From the NCBI RefSeq assembly GCF_008831285.2, contig NC_045145.1:5952802-6016801 (forward strand): a DNA stretch of 64,000 nt. The letters are read 5' to 3'. The position numbers were made by a program, and so were the translations under genes. The notes under the pieces are model-generated. The model saw only the letters and a program-made list of their open reading frames with translations, was not told the DNA's origin and ran no database searches. The stretch comes from Nymphaea colorata. Taxonomy: Eukaryota; Streptophyta; Magnoliopsida; Nymphaeales; Nymphaeaceae. Shown here one piece after another: positions 13,002 to 25,893 of the stretch; the first letter of the stretch is position 1, and the number at the start of each line of letters is the position of its first letter.

Positions 13002-14199
13002 TCAACTTAAGTTGATTGTATGAAAATACAGATTTCAGAATCATAGTTTTCAAATGCACATTTTCAAACCAGCCTATTTCAAACATGTTTTTTCATAAAA
13101 TCTAGATTCATTTATAATTGAAATCTAACCTTTAGTGTTAAACTCACCTAAAACCTTCATCTTTTCTCAACATATTAGCCAATACTTGATATTGAGTGCA
13201 CAATTGTATATCTAAGTTTAAACCCTAGTCAAGTTGGATCTACACCCTAGCCAGGTCAAAGCCAAATCTTAACCAAGTTAAACCTAAGCCCTAGTTAGGC
13301 TCAACCATAATCCCTAGCTAGTTTAATCCAAAGCCTAATAAGGCTAGACTTGTGGATCTTGGAAGAATTGAATTTAAATATCAATGAATTAGATTTAAGA
13401 ATCGAATTTGAGATCAAGTATGAGATCAAATTTGGATATGACTTCAACAAAGGAATTTGATTGAACTCAAATTTTATAAGAATTGGATTCCATATAAACC
13501 TTTTGGATTTGGATCTCAGGGTAACTTGGATGAAGATCGAAAACCCTTATTCTGAACTCTAGAATCCAAACCCTGAAATTGGTTCGTTATAGCTCATTTG
13601 GGATTTGGTCATGAATTTTGGATTAAAGAATCATTTTTGAATTGGTTCAACCCTCAGTTAAGGTTTGAACCCCATACCATACTGGAATGACCCTAAATGT
13701 AAACCTTGTATCTAGATTGAATGCTGAATGTTTGGATCATTCTAAGTCAATATTCGGATTTAGATTTTAAATCAAGATATTGCTAGGTCCACTTTCAAAA
13801 CTTAAACACCAGATCTCAATTGTGCATTGAATCTAGTTTTGCATGCATTTATATTAGATTTGGGAATTAACCCTTGGATGGGTCTATGATCACATGTTTC
13901 ATGAACCACGTTACTTGGTTCAAGAATTCCCAACTCATGCTCTACAATATCTGATGATCCACTTAGTTTTAAAAAACTTCCCATTGTCAAATTGAAGACT
14001 CCATTTTACATTTAGGTTTGACAACAATCATATTTTGAGACCTTAAATACTTAATCTAGTCTTTGAAATGATTACCCCTGTCAAAGGCAGTAGGAATGGT
14101 CAAATCTCATTCAGACGAGTCAAGTCCTATCTCTTGTGGATTACTGCAATGAGAATACAGAGACAAGTAAATATTTGATATTTTCCTATTCATACCATA
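11386..14199. other. Spacer between the inverted repeat arms
   Basis: This is AT-rich with no recognisable coding domain. The right half (13.1-14.2 kb) contains degenerate 'ttggatctyaaa' stretches and, near 14060-14150, a block resembling 37.58-37.69 kb ('ggtcaaatctc' and 'gtcaagtcc' phrases). Spacer and downstream flank therefore seem to derive from one old repeat family. Confidence 0.4.
12968..13000. repeat. (AT)n microsatellite
   Basis: Uninterrupted AT dinucleotide run of about 33 bases within the spacer of the inverted repeat. Confidence 0.95.
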
Positions 14200-14999
14200 T
14201 GAACAGTCATTATGTGCACGATTGTTAAATTTTGCATGGTCAATAGTGTGCAAAGTTGAGCATAAATTATGTTTTTTGTAGAAAGGTCTTGAAAGTTGTG
14301 AAAAATAGGTATAAGGAGAACATTAGTTTGAAGGGACAAACCAACATGGAACTTCATAAAATTTTAGGTAAAGAAATTAGATATGCACAGAAAACTTCTA
14401 TCTTTTACAGAACTCAATTTGGACCTATAGATTGAAAGTATTACTTTGATTGATCTAAGAAAATCTCAAGACTCAGTTTTGTAAAAAATTTGATGCAGAA
14501 AAACAAGTTTTTGAGATCGGTCAAATAGAGGCGCCAAATCACAATGAACATGCATGAAAATTGGTAGTAATAAATGAGACACATACACAAAACCAGGTTT
14601 CTTTGCAAGCTTTTTAATATATGGTTTAAGAGTACAGTCATTTTAAGTTAGGTGAAAATCAGTCTCGTGGCAGCAAGTCTAATTTTCATTTGACTTAGCA
14701 TTTAACATCCCTTAAACTAGATTTTAATGAAAATCCCCAAATGAATGAAATTAGCTACATGAATCAATCAACTAATCATATTGGAATCAAAAGCAAAGCA
14801 AATAAAATAACATCTACATATATGAATTGAACTAAACACAAATAAAATCAAACAAAGCAAATGTGTGTGCATGAAAATAAAAAACTATGTGCATGTGTTT
14901 GTACATTGTGATTTATGTAAAAGAAAATGAAACTAATGAAAAGAGGAACATGGAAGAGAGATATAACGCCTATGTGAAGTCCATGAAAGGGAGAGAGAA

Positions 15000-15040
<41 letters not shown>

Positions 15041-15955
15041 ATGCTTTTTTCTTCTTTTGAGGTGTCAGCACATCCATGGTTGAGATTTACTGAAAATTTG
15101 ATAAGAGGTCCACATTTTATCAAATAATATTCATTTTTGAACTGATTCCCAAGCAAATAGGAGGAGGGCATCACCCTTAGGTTCCTTTTGAAAAATGATG
15201 AAAAACTTTGGCCAGCCTTGAGATGGATGGCTAGGATTGATCAAGTTCAAGAGGGATCGGTTTAGAACACTGGATTGAAGATCTGATGTTAGATCTACAT
15301 TCTGATTTCAGTTTTGAGTACAGTTTTGGATTTTGGATTTAGATTGGAGGTTTAGATCTTGTATGGATTGATAAAAATGATCTGGATATCAGATTCCATA
15401 TCTGAAACAATGTAGATTACAAATCCAGATTGCAGATTTGGAGTTTAAAATTAGGATCTGGGATCTAGGAGCAAGACATGGGCTCAACCTGGGTTTAGTG
15501 AACTCAAGCTCAGTGCTAGGAGGTTGACTTAGTTTTGCTCTGACTATGGGCTAGATTAGATGCAGGTCTTGTGCCAAATTCAAGATGAGTTCAGACCTTG
15601 TGTGAGCTCAAGTCTAGCACATAATACATGTAAGTTAGGTTCATGTGGTGCCCAACTTAGAAAAATATCAAAATCATGCACATTTGGCCAAAAGATGGTT
15701 TTACCACTGGCACATAGACTATGTTACGCAAGTCAAGGTGGACATTAAACTTTACAGAATCATATTCAATGCAAAAATATGTGCCCATGTGAAATTGTAT
15801 GGAAAAATAACTTCATTTGCCATTGCAAAATCAAAATTTTCAAAATAGACCAAACTATGAATAAAAAATGTGGAGGGAAAAATGAGAAACAGTGATTTTG
15901 GCCTTGTTCATAGACATACTGATGCTCTCTTCCAGTGACGTTGAATCCATTCGTA
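14200..15955 (-). repeat. Right arm of the ~1.6-kb inverted repeat
   Basis: This arm reads in reverse complement as the left arm at 9.79-11.39 kb. Landmarks on the plus strand are 'aaattttaggtaaagaaatt' (14359), 'aaccaggtttctttgc' (14590), 'gaagtccatgaaaggg' (14976), 'cctgggtttagtgaactc' (15488) and 'gtgacgttgaatccattc' (15936). It carries a (GA)n tract where the left arm has a CT-rich run, consistent with inversion. No coding content is recognised. Confidence 0.7.
15002..15037. repeat. (GA)n microsatellite
   Basis: Run of AG dinucleotides of about 36 bases inside the right inverted-repeat arm, at the position of the CT-rich tract in the left arm. Confidence 0.95.
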
Positions 15956-16562
15956 TTTATGGTCTAACATCTCATCAATCCATATTTTATGAACTCCAAA
16001 GTTAGGATTCTAATACTTGTTAGAATCCTAGGGAGTCCATCTCATGTGCGAGTCACTAACACCCAATAAATATAGAAGCCCTGGGGAAGGGGGGAACATC
16101 CCATCTCTGAACTCTCTCAAGTTCAATCTCCAAGGTCACATGTATACTCCTTCTCTTTAGGTATTCTATTTTGCTTATTATTTTTAGGTTTAAACATATT
16201 TAAATTAATGGTTTTCTAGCTTTTAGGACATGACATTAGGAATTTTTATGTGTTTTCTAACTTTAGAGACACAACTTTGTGAGTTCATATAAAATTTAGG
16301 ATTATACAAATTGTAGAATGTTTCCTAAATTCAAAAAGCTATCTTTCTAACCAAGAATTGTTATTTTCAATCCATAACCAAGTTGATTTGATAGGTTTGA
16401 AAGGGACCAAATGTACCTCTTCGATATGTTTTACGAACTTTGTATTTTGCACATTTCCCATCCTATTCCTTGCACATCTGATTTTTTTTTTTCAAATCTA
16501 TCACTTGGAATTGTCTGTCCCCTGTATGGATAGTCTCCCTTCCAAATTTTACAATCCAATAT
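15956..16562. other. Non-coding flank, possible LTR promoter remnant
   Basis: No reading frame is supported. Around 16060-16190 an 'aataaatata' motif is followed by 'aggtattctattttgctt', resembling the order at 38.99-39.27 kb ('actataaatagtgg' then 'aggtattttcgttctttc'). Both may be the TATA/transcribed part of one old LTR family; this is tentative. The last five bases, AATAT, are the left target duplication of the solo LTR. Confidence 0.35.
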
Positions 16563-18763
16563 TGTCACACCCCAATCCTTTTGATCCTCAAAAAGAAATT
16601 TTTTTCTTAACATGAAACATTGAGGTGCGACGACACAACAATTCAAAATGAGATGAGCCAAACAATTCAAAACAATGGGGGCAAGCTTTCCATTATATAA
16701 GTATTTCAGTTCATCTGTACATATGACAAAAATGCCCCAAAATCACAGCATTGATGCCTAACAAAAACAAGGCATCAATAAAACCAAAACAAGACGCGCC
16801 AGCACTACAATTGACCCAAAACCTCTTCAGTAGGATGTGAGTGAAGCCATCTGATCAACCTACTACCCCGGGTCCGCCAAAACCTGAAAAAGAAAAACAA
16901 CTAAATGCTTAGCCTTCGCAGTATGGTAACAAGCCAGAAAAATCCCTAAACCTCTAAGGTAAGGGCTCAAATATGAAATACTCACAAATAACATGCAACT
17001 ATGCATAACATATCCTTCTCATTCACTTCATTCACGTTCTTATCATTTACATTAACTTTAGTGAATTGACAGTTCCTGTGGGTGCAAAACACAGGCACGT
17101 GCACAACGTGGGCGGAAGAGCACTTGTCCCTGTATGCGTGAATTCCAAAAAGAGATACTCAGCCTTCCCTTGGACACCCAGTTTGAGAAGGCGGGAGCCC
17201 AACGCTCCAATCACAACACACAACAGTACCTTGGGGCCTTGCACCGCCTGCGCTCTGAACAGGTGAGACCAATGGCGAAAGCGAGACGTCTCTCAAACAC
17301 ATTACCACAACCCATGGCCTCTCATCTCTTATTCTTTCTTACTTAACATTATGAAAACACATTCACAAAATGACCAGCTAGCTCATGAGGTTGGTTCACT
17401 CCACGAGTGCACCCACACCTCCAAATGCCTCTACACGAGGGCTACACATATAATTAACATTCTTAGCTAACTGTCATAACAATACGGGTACAACTACCCT
17501 TCAATTTCATTCATTTGTATCATGCCCAAGGTAATGCATACGAAACATTACAACATTCACATCACTTATCACATCAATAATATCTTTCAAAACTTAGCCA
17601 AACCACAGAGAGTAGTCTCGATTCGTGATTGGCTCGTAGCTGTCCTATGCAGTTATCATTCTAGGATGCTTTCTAGTGCACAGTTGGAGTCGAGGAAACA
17701 CTCGACTCGATACCCCACCTTATCTGTCCTAAGCAGTTATCAATTCTAGCACGCACATGCAATTGCGTAGTAATTTTCAAAACAAAACTTATCACATAAA
17801 CATTCAATTCTCATGTATATAACCATTCAATCACATCACAATCATTCAATCACATCACAATCATAGGATCCAACAATCTTCAAAACACACATTCAAGTTG
17901 GCCCCAGGCCGGGATCTACCTAGAATGCCACCATACCTGTCGCACGTCGCCAAGATATCCAAAATGCCTCAAGCTTCAAATCTAGTCACTCAAGGTCTAC
18001 TGGACGTGCCCGGTGCACCTGCAAACACAATCAAATGGTAAGTTCTACACTCGCTTCGCTTTACCATATATACAAATATGAAACATAAGCATTGAGGCAT
18101 GTCATCGCCGCAAGAGGGTGTCGACGGGTAGTATCGACCCACAAGGTCCTCAAAAAGAGTTCTTCCCCAAATTGCATCCTACTCACAAGATCTTTCTCAA
18201 CCAACAACGCAATATGCCCAACGACCAATGCATGCGCCACGTGTCTACAAAAATGGCTCTAAATATTCTTAACCCCTTCAAATCTCTACCATGTTTTCAA
18301 ATAACTTCGAGAATCAACTTATCATGCTAAAAAGGTCATTATAAGCATGGATCATTGCCTCTTCAAAATGATCCTACGCTTTCCCAAAAAGCAAAGTCAC
18401 CAACATATCCTAAAATTATCAATTCTTAATTTTAGCATGCTCAATCAATAATTATAAATGCTCCAACATAAAATATTCAACAATTTAGGCTCAATTAGGT
18501 CTCACTCACCCCAATTTTAAAGTCCAAACGGCTGTAATGTTCCTGACAGTCACCTCAAGTGTTCAAACGATCCTCAAACGACAAAAATCATGCAATGCTG
18601 CCACCAACAACGCCATCTAGTCACTGCTATGAGGGGAGGAACGTGTCCCCAATCTGCAATCCAATCCAACATCCACACACACACAAGGGAAAATCAGCAA
18701 GAAATAATGCAAGAGAAGGGTTTGCCATTAGAAAAGCCTACGGTAGATACAAAGGAGGCTGAA

Positions 18764-18806
<43 letters not shown>

Positions 18807-19396
18807 GGTCAAAGGGGAAAGACAAGCAGTGAGGGTGAGAGTGCATGAGAAGGGAGAAGGAGGCGAGAGGGTAATAGAGGAGAGGGACCATGTGGAAGAG
18901 AGCTGGCGGAAAGGGGAAAGAGAGTGACAAGAGAAAGAGAGAGAGAGAGAGCAAGTGCGTGAGAATGAGGGTGCTGACAGAGAGTGGTGAGCGTGGGCTG
19001 AGCGTGCATGAGCAGAGAGCGTGGGTGAGGGAGTGGGACAGATTTCGATAGAACGAGAAGGAGAGGGTTGCGCAGGAGGAGGCCGTGCTGCTGAGAGGGG
19101 ACAACAGAAACAATGGGAGAGGGAGGAGGAGAAGAAGGAAGAGTTAGGGAGAGGTCGAGGGCTTACCCGAACGCCGCAGCTGCCGTCCTTCCTCCACTAG
19201 CCCAAGCATCGCTGCTGCACCCTCATCCTCCTCCTGTTCTCACATGGTTGAGATAGAGGAAAAAGGCGAAGAGGAAGAAGAGGGAGACGTGGGGGAGGCG
19301 AGGGAGAAGGGCCATCGTGTCGGGCTCCTCACACAAATGCATTCGGGTCCGGATCTGGACCCGACCCGGCCTGCCTGAAAGGTGTCGAGCATTACA
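16563..19396. mobile_element. Solo LTR (2834 bp), probably Ty3/Gypsy, with 5-bp target duplication
   Basis: The segment begins TGTCACACCCCAATCC and ends GGTGTCGAGCATTACA, i.e. TG...CA ends. It is bordered by the same five bases, AATAT, at 16558-16562 and 19397-19401. No internal retrotransposon domains occur between the ends, so this is an LTR left after LTR-LTR recombination. A start with TGTCACACCC is common in chromovirus-type Gypsy LTRs of plants, but without coding sequence the lineage is inference. Orientation was not decided. The right part (18.7-19.3 kb) is GA-rich and of higher GC content. Confidence 0.85.
18767..18803. repeat. (GA)n microsatellite inside the solo LTR
   Basis: GA dinucleotide run of about 37 bases followed by several shorter GA runs to about 18950. 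Reverse-strand open frames here (Ser-Leu repeats) come from the microsatellite and are not genes. Confidence 0.95.
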
Positions 19397-19401
19397 AATA
19401 T

Positions 19402-19998
19402 TGTTAGCCAAGTTTTTGAAGTCGTGAAAGTTAGTCATCAAACCATGTTGTCATGTTTTTAGGCTTTGTCAAATTTTTATTTTTCAGCTTGTTAGATTAG
19501 GTTTAATCTGATTTTAGTGTATCTTGATTTCTCTTGATTTTTAAACAAAGTTAGTGTTTGTTTAGCATCTCCTAACATGTCCCAATTCTAGCTTATGGTG
19601 TCTAGGCTTGCACATCATAATTTAATGTGTTAGTTTATGTTCTTATTGTTATGAATATTGAGTTTGATTTTTAATATTATAATGCAACATTTGATTTTGA
19701 CCATGCATTTGAAGTCACTACGAAACTTGAGCTAGTGGCTTGCAACAATAGACCATGCACATGCACTTTTGTTATAGCCTAGCCCCTACATGGATTTAGT
19801 TTTCAAAAATCTTGTATATTACAATTACACACTTTGTTGTATTTGATGCACATTCATATAGTTTGCTTTTGCTTTACATCATGCATTTAGTTTCAACTTG
19901 TGCACTTAGAATTAAGTCCACATGAGAATCAGGTTAGGTTGATCAACTACATGCATGTAGCAATACTCTTTGCATGTACTTGGTCCAAACTGACTTTT
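19402..19998. other. Non-coding gap between solo LTR and Tat element
   Basis: AT-rich with no domain. The phrase 'ggttgatcaactacatgcatg' (19933) resembles 'aggtgatcaactatacatgcatg' at 12937, and sequence right of the Tat element (36.6-37.7 kb) resembles 13.1-14.2 kb. The Tat element may thus have inserted into a copy of the repeat that also forms the 12.6-14.2 kb region. This is inference from short matches. Confidence 0.35.
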
Positions 19999-22900
19999 TG
20001 TTCGCACCCCACCCCTTTCTCAAAGAGCGTCGAAATTCGAATAAGCAAAATTCTTTCAAAATTAGGGTTTTGAAGAAAAATTTTTGAGAGAAAGGGATCT
20101 GCCCGTCAGTATGAGGTCCAACCATTCCTGCTTCCTTTAATAGGGGTAATTGGACCAAGGACTAAGGATCATTTGGATCATGTACGAGTTATTGATGCAA
20201 ATCCTATATGCTTGTGCATTGCAGTTTTAGATTCAAAAACCAAAATTCATTTTGAATAAGTGATTTGAACTTGTTTTGAAAATGAATTTGAAGATTGGAG
20301 AGTTTTCAAGTTGATTTAAAAAACCTTTATTTTGGTGCCATTTGATTTGAAATCCACAATTCTTGGAGATTTTGAAGATTGAAATTGAGTTCTTTGTTGT
20401 GAGCTTAAGATGATTCATGACTTGAAATTGTGACCATCTTATGATCAAAATTGATTTTGAAATTCTTCTTTTGCCAAATTGTATGATTTTGTCCAAGATA
20501 TTTAGAAACTTGTGATTTGGTTAGGTAGAGTTCATTCTTTTGATGGAACATAGGTTCCAAATGTTACAAAACATGTTGTTTTCTAAACATATTTTGGCCA
20601 AGGTTGTGAATGCATTGCTTGTGTTTTCTTTTGAAGTCAAGTGAAGTTTACAAATTCATGTTGCAATATGACTTGGTCATTTTTTGCAACTCAAATTTGA
20701 ATCACTTAATTTCTTGAGAATGTGCTTGTGATGATATTGACTTTGGGTGAAAGTGAATGCATGAAATAAGAATGGAAACTACATGAGACATTCATTCTTC
20801 ACTCTCTCATAATCTCTCAAAATTTATTTATATGAAACATTCATTATTCACTCTCTCATAATCTCTCAAAGTCCATTCATTGCAATTACATGCCATATAA
20901 TCTACACATAAAGATTAATTTTAATTAAGATGTAGGACTTTCTCTAAATGTGTTCATCATATTATTAAGCACATAAATTTGAAATGCAGTCCATAAGCTT
21001 GAGACATAACAAAATGATGAAAAATGATGCCAAAACAAGTTTTAAAATTAGATGAGGGACATGAATGACATTCACTTATGTCTTAAAATAAAAAAAACGA
21101 TCAGATTTTTGGTTGATTTAAATAGCTGAAAACTATGGACATTGATTCCAATAGAGAGCTTGTTTCTTAGATAGAAACGATAAGTCTTTCAAAACAATTC
21201 AAATTTCAAATTTCATACCAATGGAATCGTCAACTTCTTTGGACAATTTTAGGATAGTTGGCCTCCTTTTTGGAGAAATGAAAATGAAATTTTTCAGCAT
21301 TTGAGGAGATGGATTAGTCTCATGCAAATCTGAAAACTTATGAATGAGAACAAAATTCCATAAAAAGTATTTTAAGATGTCGATTGGATACATTTAGATT
21401 TTTTTTATTGTTCCTCAAAGCCTTGCCACTTTATGGCTGAGATTGACATTTCAAATGTGTAAACTTCGATATTGTTAAACCAATTATTGTAAAATATGAC
21501 CTCATTTCAGCAACTTGCATACACTTTACGTATGAGTTGGTGAAATTAAACAAAGTTTAAAATGAGCAAAAAGTTTTCATGCTTTGCACTATGAAAATCA
21601 ATAAAATGATCTCTGCTTAAAATTTAGTTTGGAAATGTATTCTAACCTGATTTTAAAATAGGAAAATGAATTTTAACAAGAGATTGCACATGTATAAGTA
21701 TATATATATATATACACGTATGTTACTCCTTAAAATGAAATTTTATCAAGGGACCGCATGACTCATGAATCATGACGATTCATGGCTGGGTTCTTTTATG
21801 TAGGAAGATTGAAAACTTGTTTCTAATCTCCTCTAGCACCCTTGATCAATTAAATTGAAAGACATGAATCAAAATGACTTTAAATGAGAAGGAAAACAAT
21901 ACAATGCTCAAGCTAGTATAATTTTTCCATGCATGGGTGGATCACATTCATAAGAATGTATCCATACTTAATAGGCATTTTCATCACATATGTTGCAGCA
22001 AAATCACTCTCTCGCCATGGAATTCTCTCATGGTAGGGGGTTCAAAATGGTTTTAAGCTTGTTGTTTTGAAAAGAACGTGGCCTTGGGGCCTTTCTCAAA
22101 ATTTGATAAATGGGTTAATCTTATTAGAAACACCGACTCATGCATGCATTATGCATTAATGTGCACATTTAATCGTAGGTTTCTCCTAGCTGGACTTCAT
22201 TCCCAATTATGAAATAAATGAAAATAAACCCCTCCCATAAATTGTTGAAATTAAAATGAACCAACAAGAAGCTAAAGTACATGAGAAATGAGTTAAAATC
22301 ACCTACCTTGCGGTCGGTCTTGATGCTTGATCTTCTTCTTCACTTGTATTCTAAATCAAGCAATCATAAGCAAGAATCCAAGCTTGGATTCAAGCTTAGC
22401 AAAGCAAGAAGAAGAAGAAGAATGACTTGCTGGAATTTGCAATGGGAAAGATAGAGCTTCTCTCCACGAAAATTCTAAGTAAGGGTTCACCTAAGCACCC
22501 CCACTTAGCAAACTCGACAGAGAGAATAGGGGAAATGAAGAAAAAAATGAGAGGGAGGGGGGGAAGAAGGCTTGGATGAATATTCTTTCTCCTCCTTGGT
22601 TTCTCCCTCCTATCTCCTTGGCTGCATCAACTTGATGGAAAATTCAAAATTTCGTCCCCCTCCTTGATGGCCAAGGGGAGGTTTACACAGAGGAGGAGGT
22701 GAGTTCAACCACATTCTTAACTCACATTGGGTACTCACTTAAGACCTTGTGGACTTGTAAAATGAGTTAAATATGGTTTAATGGCTCTAATTGATCATTG
22801 TTAGCCAATTTACATGATCTAGGTAGGCTGGGCTAGGTGTGATCAACCTTGGTTCAGACCTAGCTGACCAATTTTGACCAAAAGTTTAGACAAAAATGCC

Positions 22901-23840
22901 CTTGCACTAGATTTCACCTTATTTTACTTTATTTATTTTTTTCTTGGTTTGAAATTGAGCTTGTTAGGTTAAAACCTAGTTGTTAAGCTCTAAATGTTAT
23001 AGAATTATGACAATTGAATTAAAATTTGAATAAAATTTGAAAATTCTATAAAATTTGGTTCGAAAAGGGTATTTTCATCCATAACTTGATTAAAGATGGA
23101 TTTCAGCTGAATCAAACTCTGGTTTGAAATATTAAATTTTAATTTAGTATTTAATTTATGCATTTGACATATCCAAATGTATATTTGTCTTTCATAAACC
23201 AATTTAGGCTTTGTAATCTCAATTTGGTCATAGAAGGGCAAAATTATCCAGATTGGTCAATTTCGATCAACTGACCAAAGTCAGAGCTCAGTTGCGAGTA
23301 GTTTGACTTTATTTGAGGTAATTTGATGAATTTGATCTAAGAAAGCTCTTAATTGAGCTAAATTCTACTTTGATTGAGCTTAGTCAAAGTGTGTTCGATT
23401 CGGTCAAAGTATATTTTTGTCTACTGGTTGGGTCGCGGGACAGACCTACCCATTTGACTGAGCTGAGCCCATGTTGACCCAACCTAGCTGAAATTGACAC
23501 CACATTTGGGTGCACCCGAGTCAAACCTACTTGGATTAAGTAGGTTAGGTGAGTTTAATTATAACACTTATTGCTTCTTCAGAATTTGATTTTTCTTTAA
23601 GGGAGAGAGAGAAAGATTAATGTCTCTCTTTTCCTATGAACCCTTATTCATTGTCTCTTGAAAATGATTTTTCTCATTTAATTCAGAGAAGATTTTTTTT
23701 TTTTTAAAAAAGGGGGTAAGTGACCCTTGGGGTGGCTCTTGACCACAGCAGCTGGGTGGGGCTCACACGTGGGTCCCAGATAACATTCTAGACCGAATTA
23801 GATCAAATTCTTCGATTTGAATCAAAATTTGAATTTTTTC
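19999..23840 (-). repeat. 3' LTR of the Tat element, truncated at its inner side
   Basis: Starts at TGTTCGCACCCC and aligns with 32611-36390 over almost its whole length, at roughly 85-90% identity by eye. Shared landmarks include 'ggggtaattggaccaaggac' (20144 and 32758), the paired 'cattcttcactctctcataa' blocks (20793 and 33373) and 'cgcgggacagacctaccc'-like text (23434 and 35985). After about 23840 the copies diverge: the right LTR runs ~205 bp further to TTAACA, while the left passes into unrelated sequence. This indicates a deletion over the LTR end and polypurine tract. Confidence 0.85.
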
Positions 23841-24560
23841 AGACCAGTAACTTCCAGACTGGTTGGCCCTAGGGTACCACGTGTAAATCACTCCTTGGAC
23901 TATCTCAAATTCAGAAGACTTTAAGAGACTTAATATAAGCAAAATGTTCATGGATTGCTTTTTAGCTTCATGGTGTAAGCATAGGTCATATGCCCACCCG
24001 CGCCTACAGAGCTTTGAACCATAGGAACAACTACACTCACCCCAAGCTCATCACTCAACTCATTTTGCTTGATAGCTTTTTCTAGCATCTTGCCAAGGTC
24101 TTTCGAGTCACAAGGGCTTTTTCTTATGACATTTCATCCTAGACCTTCACAAACGCCCAATTGTTCGGCCCAACATTAATTTCTATACATTGATCCCTCA
24201 ATTTCATTGGAATTTCTTGCATAGTTCAAGCCAATGCCTTTGTTTTTGTCCTCAAGATTTGGGCTGAGTTTGAAAATTTTGGAAAATTCTGATGCATTTT
24301 TGAAACTTTCTCTAAGGGATACTATGCCCCTTGGTTTGAAAATGGTCAAGAATGTGCTTATCAAAGCACAATTGTTTTCAAATTTTTGAATTACAAATTT
24401 AAGTGTAGAATTTCTTGAGATGCAAAGCATTAATTGGATAAGGGATTTCGACCCCATTAGCGTCAATCAGTCGATATGAATTGTGAGGTAGAACCTCTTT
24501 GGTGACATATGGTCCTTCCCAATTCAGTGCCCATTTTCTTTTGGGTCTACTCCTGAGTGG
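23841..24560 (-). other. 3' tail of the Tat coding region and deleted polypurine-tract area
   Basis: Sequence from 24.56 to about 24.45 kb still encodes the end of the integrase (an 'Arg-Leu-Ile-Asp-Ala-Asn-Gly' phrase near 24465). Below this no domain is recognised. The minus-strand open stretch at 24176-24466 may be an untranslated tail. The polypurine tract expected next to the LTR is missing. Confidence 0.4.
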
Positions 24561-25700
24561 AACTATAGATCTTAGTACAATATCATTTACCTAGAATTTT
24601 CTTTCAATGTCCGATTTGGCATAATGTCGGGTGACTCTCTTGCAATAGACTTCAGTATGCTCTGCCGCCTGTAGTCTTTTCTCGTCTAAGAGGTCTAATT
24701 GAGCAAGTCTCTTTTTTTGATACTTGCTAATTGGGAGTTCAATGAGTGCAACAAATTTCATTGCTGGTTTTTGGACATGTAATTGAAGGACAATTTCTAT
24801 TCCATATACTAATTCTGCTGGTGTAGCGTTAGTGGGTGTTCGAATTGTGGTTCAATATGCCCAAAGTGCATTGTGTATTTTCTCATGCCAATCTCGGCCT
24901 ATTTCAACAGTCCTTTCTAAGACACAAATCAAAATCTTCTTGGTTGCTTTTGCCTGACCATTACCTTGAGGGTAATATGAGGCAGAAAAGTGATGTTGTA
25001 TTTTGTGTTTGTGATAGAGATTGCACACTTTTTCATTTTTAAAATGAGTACCATTATCAGAAACGATATCATGCGGGATGCCAAATGTACACAAAAGGTT
25101 TTTGTGAATAAAGAACACTATATGTCGTCCTTCGACTGTTTTTAAGGTGATTGCTTCGACCCATTTGGTGAAATAATCTGTAGCTGCAAGAAAATACCTG
25201 TGTCCATTTGAGGCAGGTGGATTGATCGACCGCGTCAAAGGCCCACATAGAGAAAAGCCAGGGTGAGCTGACCGAATGAAGGTATGCTATTGGAGCATGA
25301 ATTGGTGGTGCTTGCAACAGACATTCGATGCATTTCTTGATAAATTGGTGACAATCTCTCTGCATTGTGGGCCAATAGTACCCTGCTCCGACTATTTGCT
25401 TGACGAACGAGGGTTTGATACCCTACATATCCCCCGCAAATTCTTTCACGGGCTTCTTGAATGACTTCTAATGCCTTATTTGTATCGAGACATCTAGCAC
25501 ATTCTGTGTTCAATCCTCGCCTGTATAAAATGTCAGCAAAAATGAAATATCTTAATGACATGTGTCTTAGAGCCCTTTGCTCTTTTCGAGATATTTGAGG
25601 TAGAAGTGTTCCAGTTCGGAGAAAATTCTTGAAGATTTGGTACCATGATGTTTCTCTGCTTTCTGCTTGTAACACTTGTTCTGGTATGACAAAAGATGGT
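24561..25700 (-). pseudogene. Integrase of the Tat element, frameshifted and catalytically dead
   Basis: The zinc-binding part is visible around 25.37-25.6 kb (overlapping frames with 'His-Gln-Phe-Ile-Lys-Lys-Cys-x-x-Cys'). The catalytic core lies at 24852-25238. The first Asp is in AATDYFTKWVEAI, the second in VSDNGTHF. The third catalytic residue should be Glu in the 'Gly-Asn-Gly-Gln-Ala-Glu-Ala' motif, but codon 24948-24950 encodes Lys (motif GNGQAKATKK). The core continues to '...His-Asn-Ala-Leu-Trp-Ala-Tyr' near 24852, and C-terminal integrase text follows in the same frame or nearby to about 24.47 kb. At least one frameshift separates the zinc finger from the core. Confidence 0.85.
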
Positions 25701-25893
25701 TATTCAAGTCTTTCGACTTCAAAAGATTAATAGATTCTCCAGGTTTGAAGGTGATGGTAGAGCCTAAACTGGCCAAACCATCTACAATTGGGTTAAATTC
25801 CCCTTTGACATGCAAGAGCTGATACTCCTCGAATTGTTTTAACAGGGAAGTTGTTAACTCTTGATATAGAATCAATTTCTGATCTTTGACTTG

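Noticed and set aside
18694-19113. Minus-strand 139-codon Ser/Leu-rich open frame
   Set aside because: It is produced by the GA microsatellites inside the solo LTR; there is no domain and its composition follows the repeat.
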